Shown piece after piece: positions 47,730-56,744 of a stretch of DNA of 64,000 nt (position 1 is the stretch's first letter; the number at the start of each line of letters is the position of its first letter). Origin of the DNA: CAWJMD01 sp963845675. GTDB taxonomy: Bacteria > Actinomycetota > Actinomycetes > Actinomycetales > CAWJMD01. The notes below the pieces were generated by a model. The model made no database searches and had not been told where the DNA came from. It was given only the letters and a program-made list of their open reading frames with translations. The stretch is from NCBI GenBank assembly GCA_963845675.1, contig CAWJSX010000005.1, positions 62,001-126,000 on the forward strand, written 5' to 3'. Position numbers and translations under genes: made by a program.

Positions 47730-48436
47730 GCGTCGGCGGGCAGGACGACCACGTGCCGCCGGGTGTCCTCACCCTCGGACTCGCTGCGCAGGCCGGCCGC
47801 CGCGACCGCATCGTGGACGACCTTGCGCTCGAAGGGCGACATCGGGTCGAGGCTGACGGACCCGCCGTCCGCACGCACGCGCTCGACCGCCTCGCCGGCG
47901 AGCTTCTCCAGCTCGACACGGCGCGCGGCGCGGAACCCCGCGACGTCGAGCATGAGCCGGGTGCGCTCACCGGTGCGGGCCTGCACCGCGAGGCGCGTCA
48001 GCTCCTGCAGCGCCTCCAGCACCACGCCCTCGTCGCCGACGAGGCGGCGCAGCGAACGCTCCGAGCCGGCGTCCGCGACGACGGACACCGACGCCCGACC
48101 GTTCTCCACGTCGATGTCGATGTCGCCGTCGAGGTCGACGATGTCGAGCAGCTCCTCGAGGTAGTCCGCCGCCACGTCACCCTCCTCCTCGAGACGCTCG
48201 GGGGACGGCGCGGAGCGACGCGTCCGGTCGGCGCTGCCCTGCTCCGTCGACGTCTCGGTCGAGCTCTCCGTCGCGGTCTCGGTCGCGGTCTCGGTCGAGG
48301 TCTCGCTGGGCTGCTCGGTCGTCCGCTCCGCGGCGGGTGCGTCAGGCGCGGCCGCCTGCGTCGGCGTCGAGCTCTCCTGCGGGGCCGGCGCGTCCTGGGC
48401 CTCGGCGCGGGCGGAGTCGGTGGGGGTCTCGGTCAC
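47726..48436 (-). CDS. jag: Jag/KhpB-like KH-R3H RNA-binding protein
   Basis: 236 residues. The N-terminal 85 residues are disordered and Thr/Glu-rich, with repeated TETATE units built from repeated GGTCTCGGTCGCGGT-type DNA (about 48243-48310). A KH-like domain (about 88-150, GDIDIDVENGRASVSVVADAGSERS and LVGDEGVVLEALQELTRL) and an R3H domain (SPFERKVVHDAV, Arg-x3-His) follow. Jag is encoded with yidC and rnpA in most bacteria and binds RNA in cell-envelope regulation. It is downstream of yidC and overlaps rsmG. Confidence 0.9.
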   Translation of the reverse strand: MTETPTDSARAEAQDAPAPQESSTPTQAAAPDAPAAERTTEQPSETSTETATETATESSTETSTEQGSADRTRRSAPSPERLEEEGDVAADYLEELLDIVDLDGDIDIDVENGRASVSVVADAGSERSLRRLVGDEGVVLEALQELTRLAVQARTGERTRLMLDVAGFRAARRVELEKLAGEAVERVRADGGSVSLDPMSPFERKVVHDAVAAAGLRSESEGEDTRRHVVVLPADA

Positions 48437-48490
48437 GGGATCTCCTGGTACTGGGCGGGTTGCTGCGGTTCAGGGGTGGGGACGCGCGGC

Positions 48491-49510
48491 TCAGTCGGCC
48501 GCGGACCCACTGGTGTCACCGGTGTCGGGCGCGGGACCGGGACCTGCGGCCGGCCGCTTCCGACGGTCCTTGCGCTTGGGCTGCTGGCGCTGGCCCTTGG
48601 GCGGTGCCGTCGGCTCGGGCTCCTCGACGGCGTCGGTGCCCTTCGGGCGCTTCGTCAGCGACGTGGGCAGCGCCTTGCCTCGCTTGGCTCGACGCTCGAT
48701 CAGGGCCTTCTCCGCGAGGGACCCCGGCGCCGGCCGGCGCCGGATCACGTAGAACTGCTGACCCATCGACCACAGGTTGGTGGTGAGCCAGTAGAGGAGG
48801 ACCCCGATCGGGAAGTTCACTCCGGACACGGCGAACACGAGGGGCAGGGCGTAGAGCAGCATCTTCTGCTGCTGCATGAAGGGGTTGCCCTCCATGGCCG
48901 CCGCCGGCATGTTCTTGGTCATCAGCTGCTTCTGCGTCGTGAACGTCGTCAGCGACATCAGGATGATCAGGACGACGGTGACGATCTTCACCGTGATGTC
49001 GGTCGAGCCCAGGAACGTGGAGGAGAGCGCAGCGCCGAAGACCGTGGCCTCATCCGCCTGCTTGGCCAGATCACTGGTCAGGACGCCGATCGGCCGCTGC
49101 TGCACCACGTTGTAGTTGAGGACGCGGAACAGGGCGAAGAAGATCGGCGACTGCAGCAGGATCGGCAGGCACGAGGCGAACGGGTTGGTCCCCGTCCGCT
49201 TGTAGAGATCCATCGTCTCCTTGGTCATCGCCTGACGCGACGCCTCGTCCTTCTTGCCCTTGTACTTGTCCTGGATCTTGCGCATCTCGGGCTGGATGAG
49301 CTGCAGGCCACGGGACGCGTTGATCTGCTTCACGAAGAGCGGGATGAGCACGATGCGGATCACGACCACGAGGCCGACGATCGACAGGGCCCACGTCCAT
49401 CCGGAGTCCTCCGGGAGGCCTGCGGCCGTCAGCAGGGAGTGGAACTGGACCATGATCCAGGCCACCACCCACTCGATGGGTCGCAGTAGGGCGAAGAACC
49501 AGTCGAACAT
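48491..49510 (-). CDS. yidC: Membrane protein insertase YidC
   Basis: 339 residues of the Gram-positive type, without a large periplasmic domain. The helices show WALSIVGLVVVIRIVLIPLFVKQ with the conserved Arg in the groove, a coiled hairpin with PEMRKIQDKYKGKKDEASRQAM, NPFASCLPILLQSPIFFALFRVL, and GVNFPIGVLLYWLTTNLWSMGQQF. The C-terminal tail is Lys/Arg-rich. YidC inserts small proteins and helps Sec translocon substrates. It lies between yidD and jag in the classical rpmH-rnpA-yidD-yidC-jag order. Confidence 0.97.
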   Translation of the reverse strand: MFDWFFALLRPIEWVVAWIMVQFHSLLTAAGLPEDSGWTWALSIVGLVVVIRIVLIPLFVKQINASRGLQLIQPEMRKIQDKYKGKKDEASRQAMTKETMDLYKRTGTNPFASCLPILLQSPIFFALFRVLNYNVVQQRPIGVLTSDLAKQADEATVFGAALSSTFLGSTDITVKIVTVVLIILMSLTTFTTQKQLMTKNMPAAAMEGNPFMQQQKMLLYALPLVFAVSGVNFPIGVLLYWLTTNLWSMGQQFYVIRRRPAPGSLAEKALIERRAKRGKALPTSLTKRPKGTDAVEEPEPTAPPKGQRQQPKRKDRRKRPAAGPGPAPDTGDTSGSAAD

Positions 49511-49525
49511 GAGCTCCCCGGGGGG

Positions 49526-49846
49526 TCAGGCGGCGCGGACGTCGTCGGTCCGCGCCTCGTGGTCGTCGGTGTGAGGGTGTGGGTGGGAGTGCGTGCGCCT
49601 GGGAGGAACTTCGTCCACGCCGCCCGGGTTCCACGGATGGCACCGCAGGAGCCGGCGGCCGGTCAGCCAGGTCCCCCGGATCGCTCCGTGGACGCGCAGC
49701 GCCTCCAGCCCGTACGCCGAGCAGGACGGGTAGAACCGGCACGAACCGGCGAAAAGGGGCGAGATGAACAGCTGGTACGTGCGCACCAGGCCCATCAGCA
49801 CCAGAGCAGGGACACGACGCACCACGGTCAGGACCGAGACGGTCAC
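49526..49846 (-). CDS. yidD: Membrane protein insertion efficiency factor YidD
   Basis: 106 residues from a GTG at 49846 with the strong site AGGAGGTGA upstream. The signature FAGSCRFYPSCSAYGLEALRVHG and RRLLRCHPWNPGGVDEVP is clear. The C-terminal tail is His-rich (RTHSHPHPHTDDHE), longer than the conserved core. YidD is a small amphipathic protein that assists YidC-mediated insertion. The start overlaps the rnpA stop (GTGA). Confidence 0.94.
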   Translation of the reverse strand: MTVSVLTVVRRVPALVLMGLVRTYQLFISPLFAGSCRFYPSCSAYGLEALRVHGAIRGTWLTGRRLLRCHPWNPGGVDEVPPRRTHSHPHPHTDDHEARTDDVRAA

Positions 49847-50220
49847 GTGGTCACCTCCTGGCGGGTCCCCGTGGAGCGGCGCTCCGCCCGGCGCAGCGCG
49901 CCTGCAAGAGCCTGGTCGAGATCGGCACCGAGATCGACGCTCGTCGCGTCGGCGGATGCCGGCAGTGCGCGCACGACCACCCGTGAACCCTCGGGACACG
50001 CGGTGATCCGAGCGGCCATCAGGTGCCGCAGGCGGCGCGTGACCCGGTTGCGGACCACGGCGTTCCCGACCTGCCGCGACACCACGAACCCCGCCGACGC
50101 CGGTCCGTCCTGCCCGAGGGCGAGGTGGACGACGAGGCGGGGTCGAGCGGAGCGCACCCCGGAGCGCACTGCCACCTGGAAGTCACGAGGGCGGCGGAGG
50201 CGTTGTCCGGGGGGCAGCAC
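49843..50220 (-). CDS. rnpA: Ribonuclease P protein component
   Basis: 125 residues from a GTG at 50220 (MLPPGQRLRRPRDFQVAVRSG). The RNR signature is present in GNAVVRNRVTRRLRHLM. The protein binds the RNase P RNA and tRNA 5' leaders. It starts 7 nt downstream of rpmH, and its stop overlaps the yidD start. The frame runs further upstream antisense to rpmH, but that part is not credible. Confidence 0.95.
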   Translation of the reverse strand: MLPPGQRLRRPRDFQVAVRSGVRSARPRLVVHLALGQDGPASAGFVVSRQVGNAVVRNRVTRRLRHLMAARITACPEGSRVVVRALPASADATSVDLGADLDQALAGALRRAERRSTGTRQEVTT

Positions 50221-50227
50221 CGGACCG

Positions 50228-50365
50228 TCAGGCCGACAGCTCGACGCGACCCTTGCGGCGACGGGCGGCGAGGATGGCGCGACCCGCACGGGTCCGCATC
50301 CGCAGCCGGAAGCCATGGGTCTTGGCACGGCGGCGGTTGTTGGGCTGGAAGGTGCGCTTGCTCAC
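50228..50365 (-). CDS. rpmH: 50S ribosomal protein L34
   Basis: 45 residues read on the minus strand from a GTG at 50365: MSKRTFQPNNRRRAKTHGF, then RLRMRTRAGRAILAARRRKG and a stop at 50228. This is a complete L34 of normal length. It is the first gene of the rpmH-rnpA-yidD-yidC-jag-rsmG-parA-parB line and points away from dnaA. Confidence 0.97.
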   Translation of the reverse strand: MSKRTFQPNNRRRAKTHGFRLRMRTRAGRAILAARRRKGRVELSA

Positions 50366-50832
50366 GACGACTCCACACATGGATCGGAGGCGGCCGCGCT
50401 CGCGCGCGCCCGCTCGGGGAAGGTCTGCCCGGAGGCGACGGCCACCACCGGACGCCGACGCGAGAGCGCAGGCATGCGACAGTGGCCGGCATCAACAGGC
50501 CGCCTCACGGTACGGCGTGGGCTCCGAACCGGTCAAATGACGGCACGTGAGCGGTCCGGATCGTGGCTGCCCGACGAGAACCCTCCACCATCCACCGGTC
50601 CGCACCCGGCATCCGGGACGACACGCCGGTGGGCGCCGACTTCCCGTCGCACGAGTTCTCCCGACCGGGTTGTGACCCGCTCCCGGAGTTGTTAGCGTCC
50701 TCCGCCGGTGGGGGCGACACCTGCATGCGGCCGGACATGCCGCTCCTACTGCCGTTTCCCCACAAGGTGTGGACAACGCTGTGGACATACCAGATCCATC
50801 GCTCATGGCGTAGATGACTCGAAGGGGGCTCG
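50366..50832. other. rpmH-dnaA intergenic region with DnaA boxes
   Basis: This 467-nt spacer holds the divergent promoters of rpmH and dnaA and no credible gene. A perfect DnaA box, TGTGGACAA (50768-50776, the reverse complement of TTGTCCACA), is followed 3 nt later by TGTGGACAT (50780-50788). Both lie 45-65 nt before the dnaA start, a position suited to DnaA autoregulation or to part of a bipartite origin. Confidence 0.8.
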
Positions 50833-52284
50833 GTGGCGGAACCAGCCGACCTGCCCCAGGTGTGGCGACGGATCACCACCGAGCTCCGACGCGACGGCAT
50901 CGTCTCCGCGCAGTCACTCGCCTTCCTCCGGCTCACCAAGCCCGTCGGTCTCCTCGATGGCACGGCCTTCCTCGCGGTACCGAACGACCTGACCCGCGAC
51001 ATGGTCGAGCAGCGGCTGCGCGACCACCTCGACAACGCGCTCAGCCTCGCGTTCGCCCAGCCGGTCCGGATCGCGATCACCGTCGACCCCGACGTCGTCG
51101 AGGGACTCACGGCCCAGGAGCGCGACGAGGCCGAGCACGGCGACGCCCCCGACGTCGACGACCACGTCCTCGACCCGTTCGACGACGCCGTCGTCACGCT
51201 GTCGTCCGCCGGCACGCGCCGGGCCCGTGACGCCCACCGGCAGGTCGAGCCCGCGCGGCTGAACCCCAAGTACACGTTCGACACCTTCGTGATCGGCGCC
51301 TCGAACCGCTTCGCGCACGCCGCGTCGGTCGCCGTGGCCGAGGCACCGGCCAAGGCCTACAACCCGCTCTTCGTCTACGGCGAGTCCGGGCTGGGCAAGA
51401 CGCACCTGCTGCACGCGATCGGTGACTACGCCCAGCACCTCTACGCCGGCGTCCGCGTGCGGTACGTGAACTCGGAGGAGTTCACCAACGAGTTCATCAA
51501 CTCGATCCGCGACGACAAGGCGAGCACGTTCCAGCGCCGCTACCGCGACGTCGACGTGCTGCTCATCGACGACATCCAGTTCCTGCAGGGCAAGGTGCAG
51601 ACGCAGGAGGAGTTCTTCCACACGTTCAACACGCTGCACAACGCGAACAAGCAGGTCGTGATCACGTCCGACCTGCCGCCCAAGCAGCTGTCCGGCTTCG
51701 AGGAGCGCATGCGGTCCCGGTTCGAGTGGGGTCTCATCACGGACGTCCAGCCCCCGGACCTCGAGACCCGGATCGCGATCCTGCGCAAGAAGGCCATCGG
51801 CGAGGGGCTCCAGGCGCCGGACGACGTGCTCGAGTACATCGCCAGCAAGATCTCGACGAACATCCGCGAGCTCGAGGGTGCGCTGATCCGCGTCACCGCC
51901 TTCGCGAACCTCAACCGGCAGCCCGTCGACCTCCAGCTGGCCGAGGTCGTGCTCAAGGACCTGATCAGCGACGACGGCGGCCACGAGATCACCGCCGCGA
52001 CGATCATGGCCCAGACCGCCGACTACTTCGGGCTGAGCCTGGAGGACCTCACCGGCACCTCCCGCTCACGCGTCCTCGTCACCGCCCGGCAGATCGCGAT
52101 GTACCTGTGCAGGGAGATGACCGACCTCTCCCTGCCCAAGATCGGCCAGGCCTTCGGCGGCCGCGACCACACGACGGTGATGCACGCGAATCGCAAGGTG
52201 CGCGAACTGATGACCGAGCGCCGGTCGATCTACAACCAGGTCACCGAGCTGACGAACCGGATCCGGCAGCAGCCACGCAGCTGA
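50833..52284 (+). CDS. dnaA: Chromosomal replication initiator protein DnaA
   Basis: 483 residues from a GTG at 50833. Domain I (LPQVWRRITTELRRDGI...) is followed by an acidic linker. The AAA+ domain starts at LNPKYTFDTFVIGASNRFAHAA with Walker A GESGLGKTH (about 184) and Walker B VLLIDDIQFL (about 243). Domain IV has the DnaA-box-reading segment LCREMTDLSLPKIGQAFGGRDHTTVMHA. It opens the origin DNA and loads DnaB. DnaA boxes flank the gene on both sides. Confidence 0.98.
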   Translation: MAEPADLPQVWRRITTELRRDGIVSAQSLAFLRLTKPVGLLDGTAFLAVPNDLTRDMVEQRLRDHLDNALSLAFAQPVRIAITVDPDVVEGLTAQERDEAEHGDAPDVDDHVLDPFDDAVVTLSSAGTRRARDAHRQVEPARLNPKYTFDTFVIGASNRFAHAASVAVAEAPAKAYNPLFVYGESGLGKTHLLHAIGDYAQHLYAGVRVRYVNSEEFTNEFINSIRDDKASTFQRRYRDVDVLLIDDIQFLQGKVQTQEEFFHTFNTLHNANKQVVITSDLPPKQLSGFEERMRSRFEWGLITDVQPPDLETRIAILRKKAIGEGLQAPDDVLEYIASKISTNIRELEGALIRVTAFANLNRQPVDLQLAEVVLKDLISDDGGHEITAATIMAQTADYFGLSLEDLTGTSRSRVLVTARQIAMYLCREMTDLSLPKIGQAFGGRDHTTVMHANRKVRELMTERRSIYNQVTELTNRIRQQPRS

Positions 52285-52853
52285 CGGCCCCGCCGGGCCC
52301 CCGGGACCTGCATCCTCCCGGGCATGACGCCGCGCGACGTGGGCGTGACCATCCCGCAGGATCACCCGGTGGCGGTCTTGACATCCGCTGCGACCTTGCT
52401 AGCGGCTTTCCCACACCTGTGGACAACTCTGTGGATCTGTGGACGGGACGGGGGGCGGCGGTGGACAGCAGGTGGACGACGGACGACGTACCGGCTGCCC
52501 ACCGGGGCCGTCCACAGGCGTCCCTGCACAGCGTGGTTGCCGTCCACACGCCGTCCACACCACCGGTCGCGTCTGCGACCTGCGACGGAGCTGTCCATCA
52601 ACAGGTTCCACAGCCGCTATGACAACGAAGATCCTCTCGATCTGGAGAAGGTGAACCCCACGCATCTCTGGACCTGGGGACGAACGACAGACCTCGACGA
52701 CCACGACCGGACCGGACGTCCGCCGGACCGAGCCGTTTCGGTGATCCAGGTTCTCCGCCGTCACCGCTCTGCCGTACTGTCGGGCCCGCACGTCCCGTGC
52801 CGGGGGTGCAACACGCCCATGTCTGTGCGTGTTCGTGGGACTTGAAGGGGTCG
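52285..52853. other. Probable oriC: dnaA-dnaN intergenic region
   Basis: The 569-nt spacer has no convincing gene. It contains the perfect DnaA box TGTGGACAA (52418-52426), followed by TGTGGATCT (52430-52438) and TGTGGACGG (52438-52446). In the opposite orientation come CCGTCCACA at 52508-52516, 52540-52548 and 52551-52559, and GGTTCCACA at 52604-52612. The right part (about 52614-52645) is relatively AT-rich and might be the unwinding element. Location between dnaA and dnaN is the standard oriC site in actinobacteria. Confidence 0.85.
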
Positions 52854-53990
52854 ATGGCTGTGAAACTGCGGGTGGAGCGCGACGTCCTCGCCGACGCGGT
52901 GACCTGGACGGCGCGCTCGCTGCCGACCAGGCCCCCCGTCCCGGTCCTGGCCGGTCTGCTGCTCGAGGCGGGTGCCGACGGAACGCTCGTGCTGTCCGGC
53001 TTCGACTACGAGGTCTCCGCACGCGTCGAGGTGTCGGCCGACGTCGCCGAGCCCGGCCAGGCGCTGATCTCGGGCCGCCTGCTCGCGGACATCTCCCGCA
53101 GCCTGCCGGACAAGCCCGTCGACCTGGCGCAGGACGGCAACAAGATCGTCCTCACCTGCGGCAGCAGCCGTTTCACGCTGATGACCATGCCGGTCGACGA
53201 GTACCCGGCCCGTCCGGACATGCCAGCCGAGGCCGGCACGCTCGCGTCCGACGTGTTCACCGAGGCCGTCGCCCAGGTCACCGTCGCGGCGAGTCGCGAC
53301 GAGACCCTGCCGATCCTCACCGGCGTGCGGATGGAGATCGAGGGCGACACGGTCACCCTGCTGGCGACGGACCGCTACCGGCTGGCGATGCGCGAGCTCC
53401 CGTGGCGGCAGAGCGGCACAGACGCCTCCGCCGTGGCCCTCGTGCGCGCTCGCACGCTGTCCGAGGTCGCCAAGACGCTCGGCAGCGGCGGGGACGTGAC
53501 CCTCGCACTCTCCGGTGAGGGCGGCCAGGAGCTGATCGGCTTCGCGGCCGCCGGCCGCCGCACGACCTCGCTGCTCGTGGACGGCGACTACCCCAAGGTG
53601 CGTTCGCTGTTCCCCGCGGAGGCGGCGACGTACGCCGTGGTAGAGACGGCGCCTCTGGTGGAGTCCGTCCGCCGCGTCGCGCTCGTCGCCGAGCGCAACA
53701 CCCCGGTGCGACTGTCCTTCTCGGACGGCCAGGTCACCCTCGAGGCCGGTCAGGGCGACGACGCCCAGGCGTCCGAGGCCGTCGAGTCGACGCTGGAGGG
53801 CGAGGAGATCTCGATCGCCTTCAACCCCGGGTTCCTCCTGGACGGGCTGCAGGCGCTCACCACCCGGTACGTCCGGCTGTCGTTCACGCAGGCCACGAAG
53901 CCGGCCGTGCTCACCGGGCAGGCCGAGGCGACCGGCGACCACGACGACACGTACCGCTACCTGCTGATGCCGGTCCGCCTCGCGGGCTGA
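52854..53990 (+). CDS. dnaN: DNA polymerase III beta subunit (sliding clamp)
   Basis: 378 residues from the ATG at 52854 (MAVKLRVERDVLADAVTWTARSL), downstream of GAAGGGG. Three clamp domains of about 120 residues each are seen, with TLPILTGVRMEIEGDTVTLLATDRYRLAMRELPW in the second and the C-terminal YRYLLMPVRLAG. It forms the ring that tethers polymerases to DNA. Order dnaA-dnaN-gnd-recF-gyrB is typical of actinobacteria. Confidence 0.97.
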   Translation: MAVKLRVERDVLADAVTWTARSLPTRPPVPVLAGLLLEAGADGTLVLSGFDYEVSARVEVSADVAEPGQALISGRLLADISRSLPDKPVDLAQDGNKIVLTCGSSRFTLMTMPVDEYPARPDMPAEAGTLASDVFTEAVAQVTVAASRDETLPILTGVRMEIEGDTVTLLATDRYRLAMRELPWRQSGTDASAVALVRARTLSEVAKTLGSGGDVTLALSGEGGQELIGFAAAGRRTTSLLVDGDYPKVRSLFPAEAATYAVVETAPLVESVRRVALVAERNTPVRLSFSDGQVTLEAGQGDDAQASEAVESTLEGEEISIAFNPGFLLDGLQALTTRYVRLSFTQATKPAVLTGQAEATGDHDDTYRYLLMPVRLAG

Positions 53991-54058
53991 CCGCGCCGCG
54001 CGGCGTCCGCGGGACCACCCGGCCGGTTCACGGTCACGGAGCGAGGGAGCTCGGACAC

Positions 54059-54967
54059 ATGCACATCGGACTCGTCGGCCTGGGCAAGATGGGCCACAAC
54101 ATGCGCGAGCGCCTGCGCCGTGCGGGACTCGAGGTCACCGGGTACGACCGAGACCCGGAGATCAGCGACGCGGGGAGCCTGGCCGAGATGGTCGGAGCGC
54201 TCCCGGCGCCCCGGACGGTGTGGATCATGGTGCCGGCGGGGGTCGTCCCGACCGTCGTCGACGAGCTGGCCGCGCTGCTCGACGAGGGCGACCTCGTGAT
54301 CGAGGGCGGCAACTCGCGCTTCAGCGAGGACGCGGTGCACGCCGACCGGCTCGCCGAGCACGGCATCGGCTACCTCGACTGCGGGGTGTCCGGTGGCGTG
54401 TGGGGGCTGGAGAACGGGTACGGCCTGATGGTCGGCGGCGACGCGGACCACGTCGAGCGGGCGATGCCGGTCTTCGACGCGCTGCGCCCCGAGGGCCCCC
54501 GCGAGGAGGGCTTCGTCCACGCGGGCGGCGTGGGCGCGGGTCACTACGCGAAGATGGCGCACAACGGCATCGAGTACGGCCTGATGCAGGCGTACGCCGA
54601 GGGCTACGAGCTGCTGGCCGCCAAGGACATCGTCACCGACGTCCCCGGGACCTTCAAGGCGTGGACGCGGGGCACCGTGGTGCGGTCCTGGCTGCTCGAC
54701 CTGCTGGTCAAGGCCCTCGAGGAGGACTCCGAGCTCGAGGCCATCAAGGGATACGTCGACGACTCCGGCGAGGGCCGGTGGACGGTCGAGGAGGCCATCG
54801 CCAACGCGGTGCCCATGCCCGTCATCACGGCGGCGCTGTTCGCCCGCTTCACGTCCCGGCAGGACGACTCCCCCGCCATGAAGGCCGTCGCCGCCCTCCG
54901 CAACCAGTTCGGTGGTCACGCCGTCACCGCGGCGGGCCCGTCGTCCGGCGCGGGCGACGTCGACTGA
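54059..54967 (+). CDS. gnd: 6-phosphogluconate dehydrogenase (NAD+-type, decarboxylating)
   Basis: 302 residues, the short form. The NAD(P) loop is GLVGLGKMGHNMRERL; DCGVSGGVWGLENGYGLMVGG holds the substrate-binding serine/glycine motif. The catalytic Lys is in GAGHYAKMAHNGIEYGLMQAYAEG. The enzyme makes ribulose-5-phosphate in the pentose phosphate pathway. It sits between dnaN and recF in many actinobacteria, without an obvious functional link to replication. Confidence 0.95.
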   Translation: MHIGLVGLGKMGHNMRERLRRAGLEVTGYDRDPEISDAGSLAEMVGALPAPRTVWIMVPAGVVPTVVDELAALLDEGDLVIEGGNSRFSEDAVHADRLAEHGIGYLDCGVSGGVWGLENGYGLMVGGDADHVERAMPVFDALRPEGPREEGFVHAGGVGAGHYAKMAHNGIEYGLMQAYAEGYELLAAKDIVTDVPGTFKAWTRGTVVRSWLLDLLVKALEEDSELEAIKGYVDDSGEGRWTVEEAIANAVPMPVITAALFARFTSRQDDSPAMKAVAALRNQFGGHAVTAAGPSSGAGDVD

Positions 54968-54994
54968 CCTGCTGCTGAGGCTCCCGGCTGAACG

Positions 54995-56197
54995 GTGCAC
55001 GTCACCCACCTGTCGCTCGGCGACTTCCGCAGCTACCCGGAGGTCGAGCTCGCGCTGCGCCCCGGCGTCACCGCGCTGGTCGGGCCCAACGGCCAGGGCA
55101 AGACGAACCTCGTCGAGGCGATCGCCTACGTGGCGACCCTGTCGAGCCACAGGGTCGCCGCGGACGCCCCTCTCGTGCGGGCCGGGGCTGACCGCGCCGT
55201 GGTGCGGGTGGCCGTGCAGCGCGGTGGTCGGTCCACGCTGGTCGAGCTGGAGATCACGCCGGGCAAGGCCAACCGCGCACGGCTGAACCGATCTCCCCTC
55301 CCACGCGCCCGTGAGGTGCTGGGGTCGCTGCGCACCGTGATGTTCGCGCCCGAGGACCTGTCCCTGGTCAAGGGCGACCCCGAGGGGCGGCGGCGGTTCC
55401 TCGACGACCTGCTGGTCGCGCTCGCCCCCCGGTACGCCGGCGTGCGGGCCGACTACGACCGGGTGCTCAAGCAGCGCAACAGCCTGCTCAAGCAGGCGGG
55501 GCCCGTCCGGACGCCTGGGCGTCGTCGTCGCGAGTCGGCCCCACCGCCGGGCGGTGCGAACGTCGACTCCAGCCTCGACGTATGGGACGGCCACCTCGCG
55601 GCCCTCGGTGCGGAGCTCCTGGCGGCGCGGCTGTTCCTCGTCCAGCGGCTCGCGCCGCACGTGCGCACCGCGTACCAGTCGGTGTCGGACGCCCCGGGCG
55701 AGGCACGCGTCGGCTACAGGTGCTCGCTGGAGGACGCGGTCGGTGACCTCACCGCCGCCCTGGAACCCGGCGGCGAGCTGCCCTCTCGCCAGGAGCTCGC
55801 GGGTGCCCTCGTGGCGCGGATGGGCGAGCTGCGGCCGAGGGAGCTCGACCGGGGCCAGTCCCTTGTCGGTCCGCACCGGGACGACCTGGTGCTCGACCTC
55901 GGCGACCTCCCGGCCAAGGGGTACGCGAGCCACGGCGAGTCGTGGTCGTACGCCCTGGCGCTGCGGTTGGCGTCGTACGAGCTCTTGCGCTCGGAGGGCT
56001 CGACCGAGGACGGTGAGCCGGTGCTGATCCTGGACGACGTGTTCGCCGAGCTCGACACGGGCCGGCGTGCCCGGCTCGCGGCGATGGTCGCCGATGCCGA
56101 GCAGGTGCTGGTGACCGCGGCGGTCGAGGCGGACGTACCCGCCGAGCTGGTCGGCGACGTCGTGCGGGTCAGGGCGGGGACGGTCTCACGTGACTGA
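54995..56197 (+). CDS. recF: DNA replication and repair protein RecF
   Basis: 400 residues from a GTG at 54995. Walker A is VGPNGQGKTNLVEAI (about 29-43). The D-loop and Walker B occur in ILDDVFAELDTGRRARLA near residue 345, and the signature segment is YASHGESWSYALALRLASYELL. RecF loads RecA at gaps. An insertion with RRRRESAPPPGG (about 175-190) looks like a disordered loop. The stop overlaps the start of the DUF721 gene by 8 nt. Confidence 0.96.
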   Translation: MHVTHLSLGDFRSYPEVELALRPGVTALVGPNGQGKTNLVEAIAYVATLSSHRVAADAPLVRAGADRAVVRVAVQRGGRSTLVELEITPGKANRARLNRSPLPRAREVLGSLRTVMFAPEDLSLVKGDPEGRRRFLDDLLVALAPRYAGVRADYDRVLKQRNSLLKQAGPVRTPGRRRRESAPPPGGANVDSSLDVWDGHLAALGAELLAARLFLVQRLAPHVRTAYQSVSDAPGEARVGYRCSLEDAVGDLTAALEPGGELPSRQELAGALVARMGELRPRELDRGQSLVGPHRDDLVLDLGDLPAKGYASHGESWSYALALRLASYELLRSEGSTEDGEPVLILDDVFAELDTGRRARLAAMVADAEQVLVTAAVEADVPAELVGDVVRVRAGTVSRD

Positions 56198-56744
56198 CGA
56201 CGCGTCGACCGACGGCGGGCCCGCACCCGACGGACCTCAGGGCGCAGACGCCGCGAAGGCCGCGCTGAACCGTGCCCGCGCGGCAGCGGCGTCCAAGGGC
56301 CTGACGCCGGCCCGGCGCCCCGGTCGTCAGCCGCGCCCGTCCCGCCGGGTCGCCGGTGACCGCCGGTCGGGGTCGCGACCGGACGGCCGCGACCCCCAGG
56401 CCTTCGGGACGACGATCTCGCGGCTGGTCGCCGAGCGCGGCTGGGACACCCCGGTCGCCGTCGGCGGAGCGATCGGTCGCTGGGACCAGGTGGTCGGCGA
56501 GGACGTGGCGGCCCACTGCGAGCCGGAGACCTTCGAGGACGGCGTGCTGACCGTGCGCACCGACTCCACCGCCTGGGCGACCCAGATGCGCCTGCTGGCC
56601 CCGACCATCCTGGGGAGGCTGGCCACCGAGCTCGGCGCGGGGGTCGTGGCGAAGCTGGTGGTCAAGGGCCCGTCCGGCCCGTCGTGGAAGCGGGGTCTGC
56701 GGACCGTCCAGGGTGGCCGGGGCCCCCGCGACACGTACGGCTGA
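56190..56744 (+). CDS. DUF721 domain protein
   Basis: 184 residues from a GTG at 56190. A disordered, Ala/Arg-rich N-terminus (about 1-70) leads to the DUF721 core: FGTTISRLVAERGWDTPVAVGGAIGRWDQVVGEDVAAHCEPETFEDGVLTV and STAWATQMRLLAPTILGRL. The family is conserved between recF and gyrB in actinobacteria; relatives (DciA) load DnaB at replication origins where DnaC is absent. That link is family knowledge and fits this location. It overlaps recF by 8 nt. Confidence 0.88.
   Translation: MTDDASTDGGPAPDGPQGADAAKAALNRARAAAASKGLTPARRPGRQPRPSRRVAGDRRSGSRPDGRDPQAFGTTISRLVAERGWDTPVAVGGAIGRWDQVVGEDVAAHCEPETFEDGVLTVRTDSTAWATQMRLLAPTILGRLATELGAGVVAKLVVKGPSGPSWKRGLRTVQGGRGPRDTYG

Noticed and set aside
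48243..48310. Repeated GGTCTCGGTCG-type units as a CRISPR array
   Set aside because: Units are short, adjacent and in frame inside jag (Thr/Glu repeats), with no spacers and no cas genes.
56182..56197. A CACGTGA-containing sequence at the recF/DUF721 overlap resembling parS
   Set aside because: GTCTCACGTGACTG matches only 10 of 14 parS core bases and loses the right arm, so it is likely chance.
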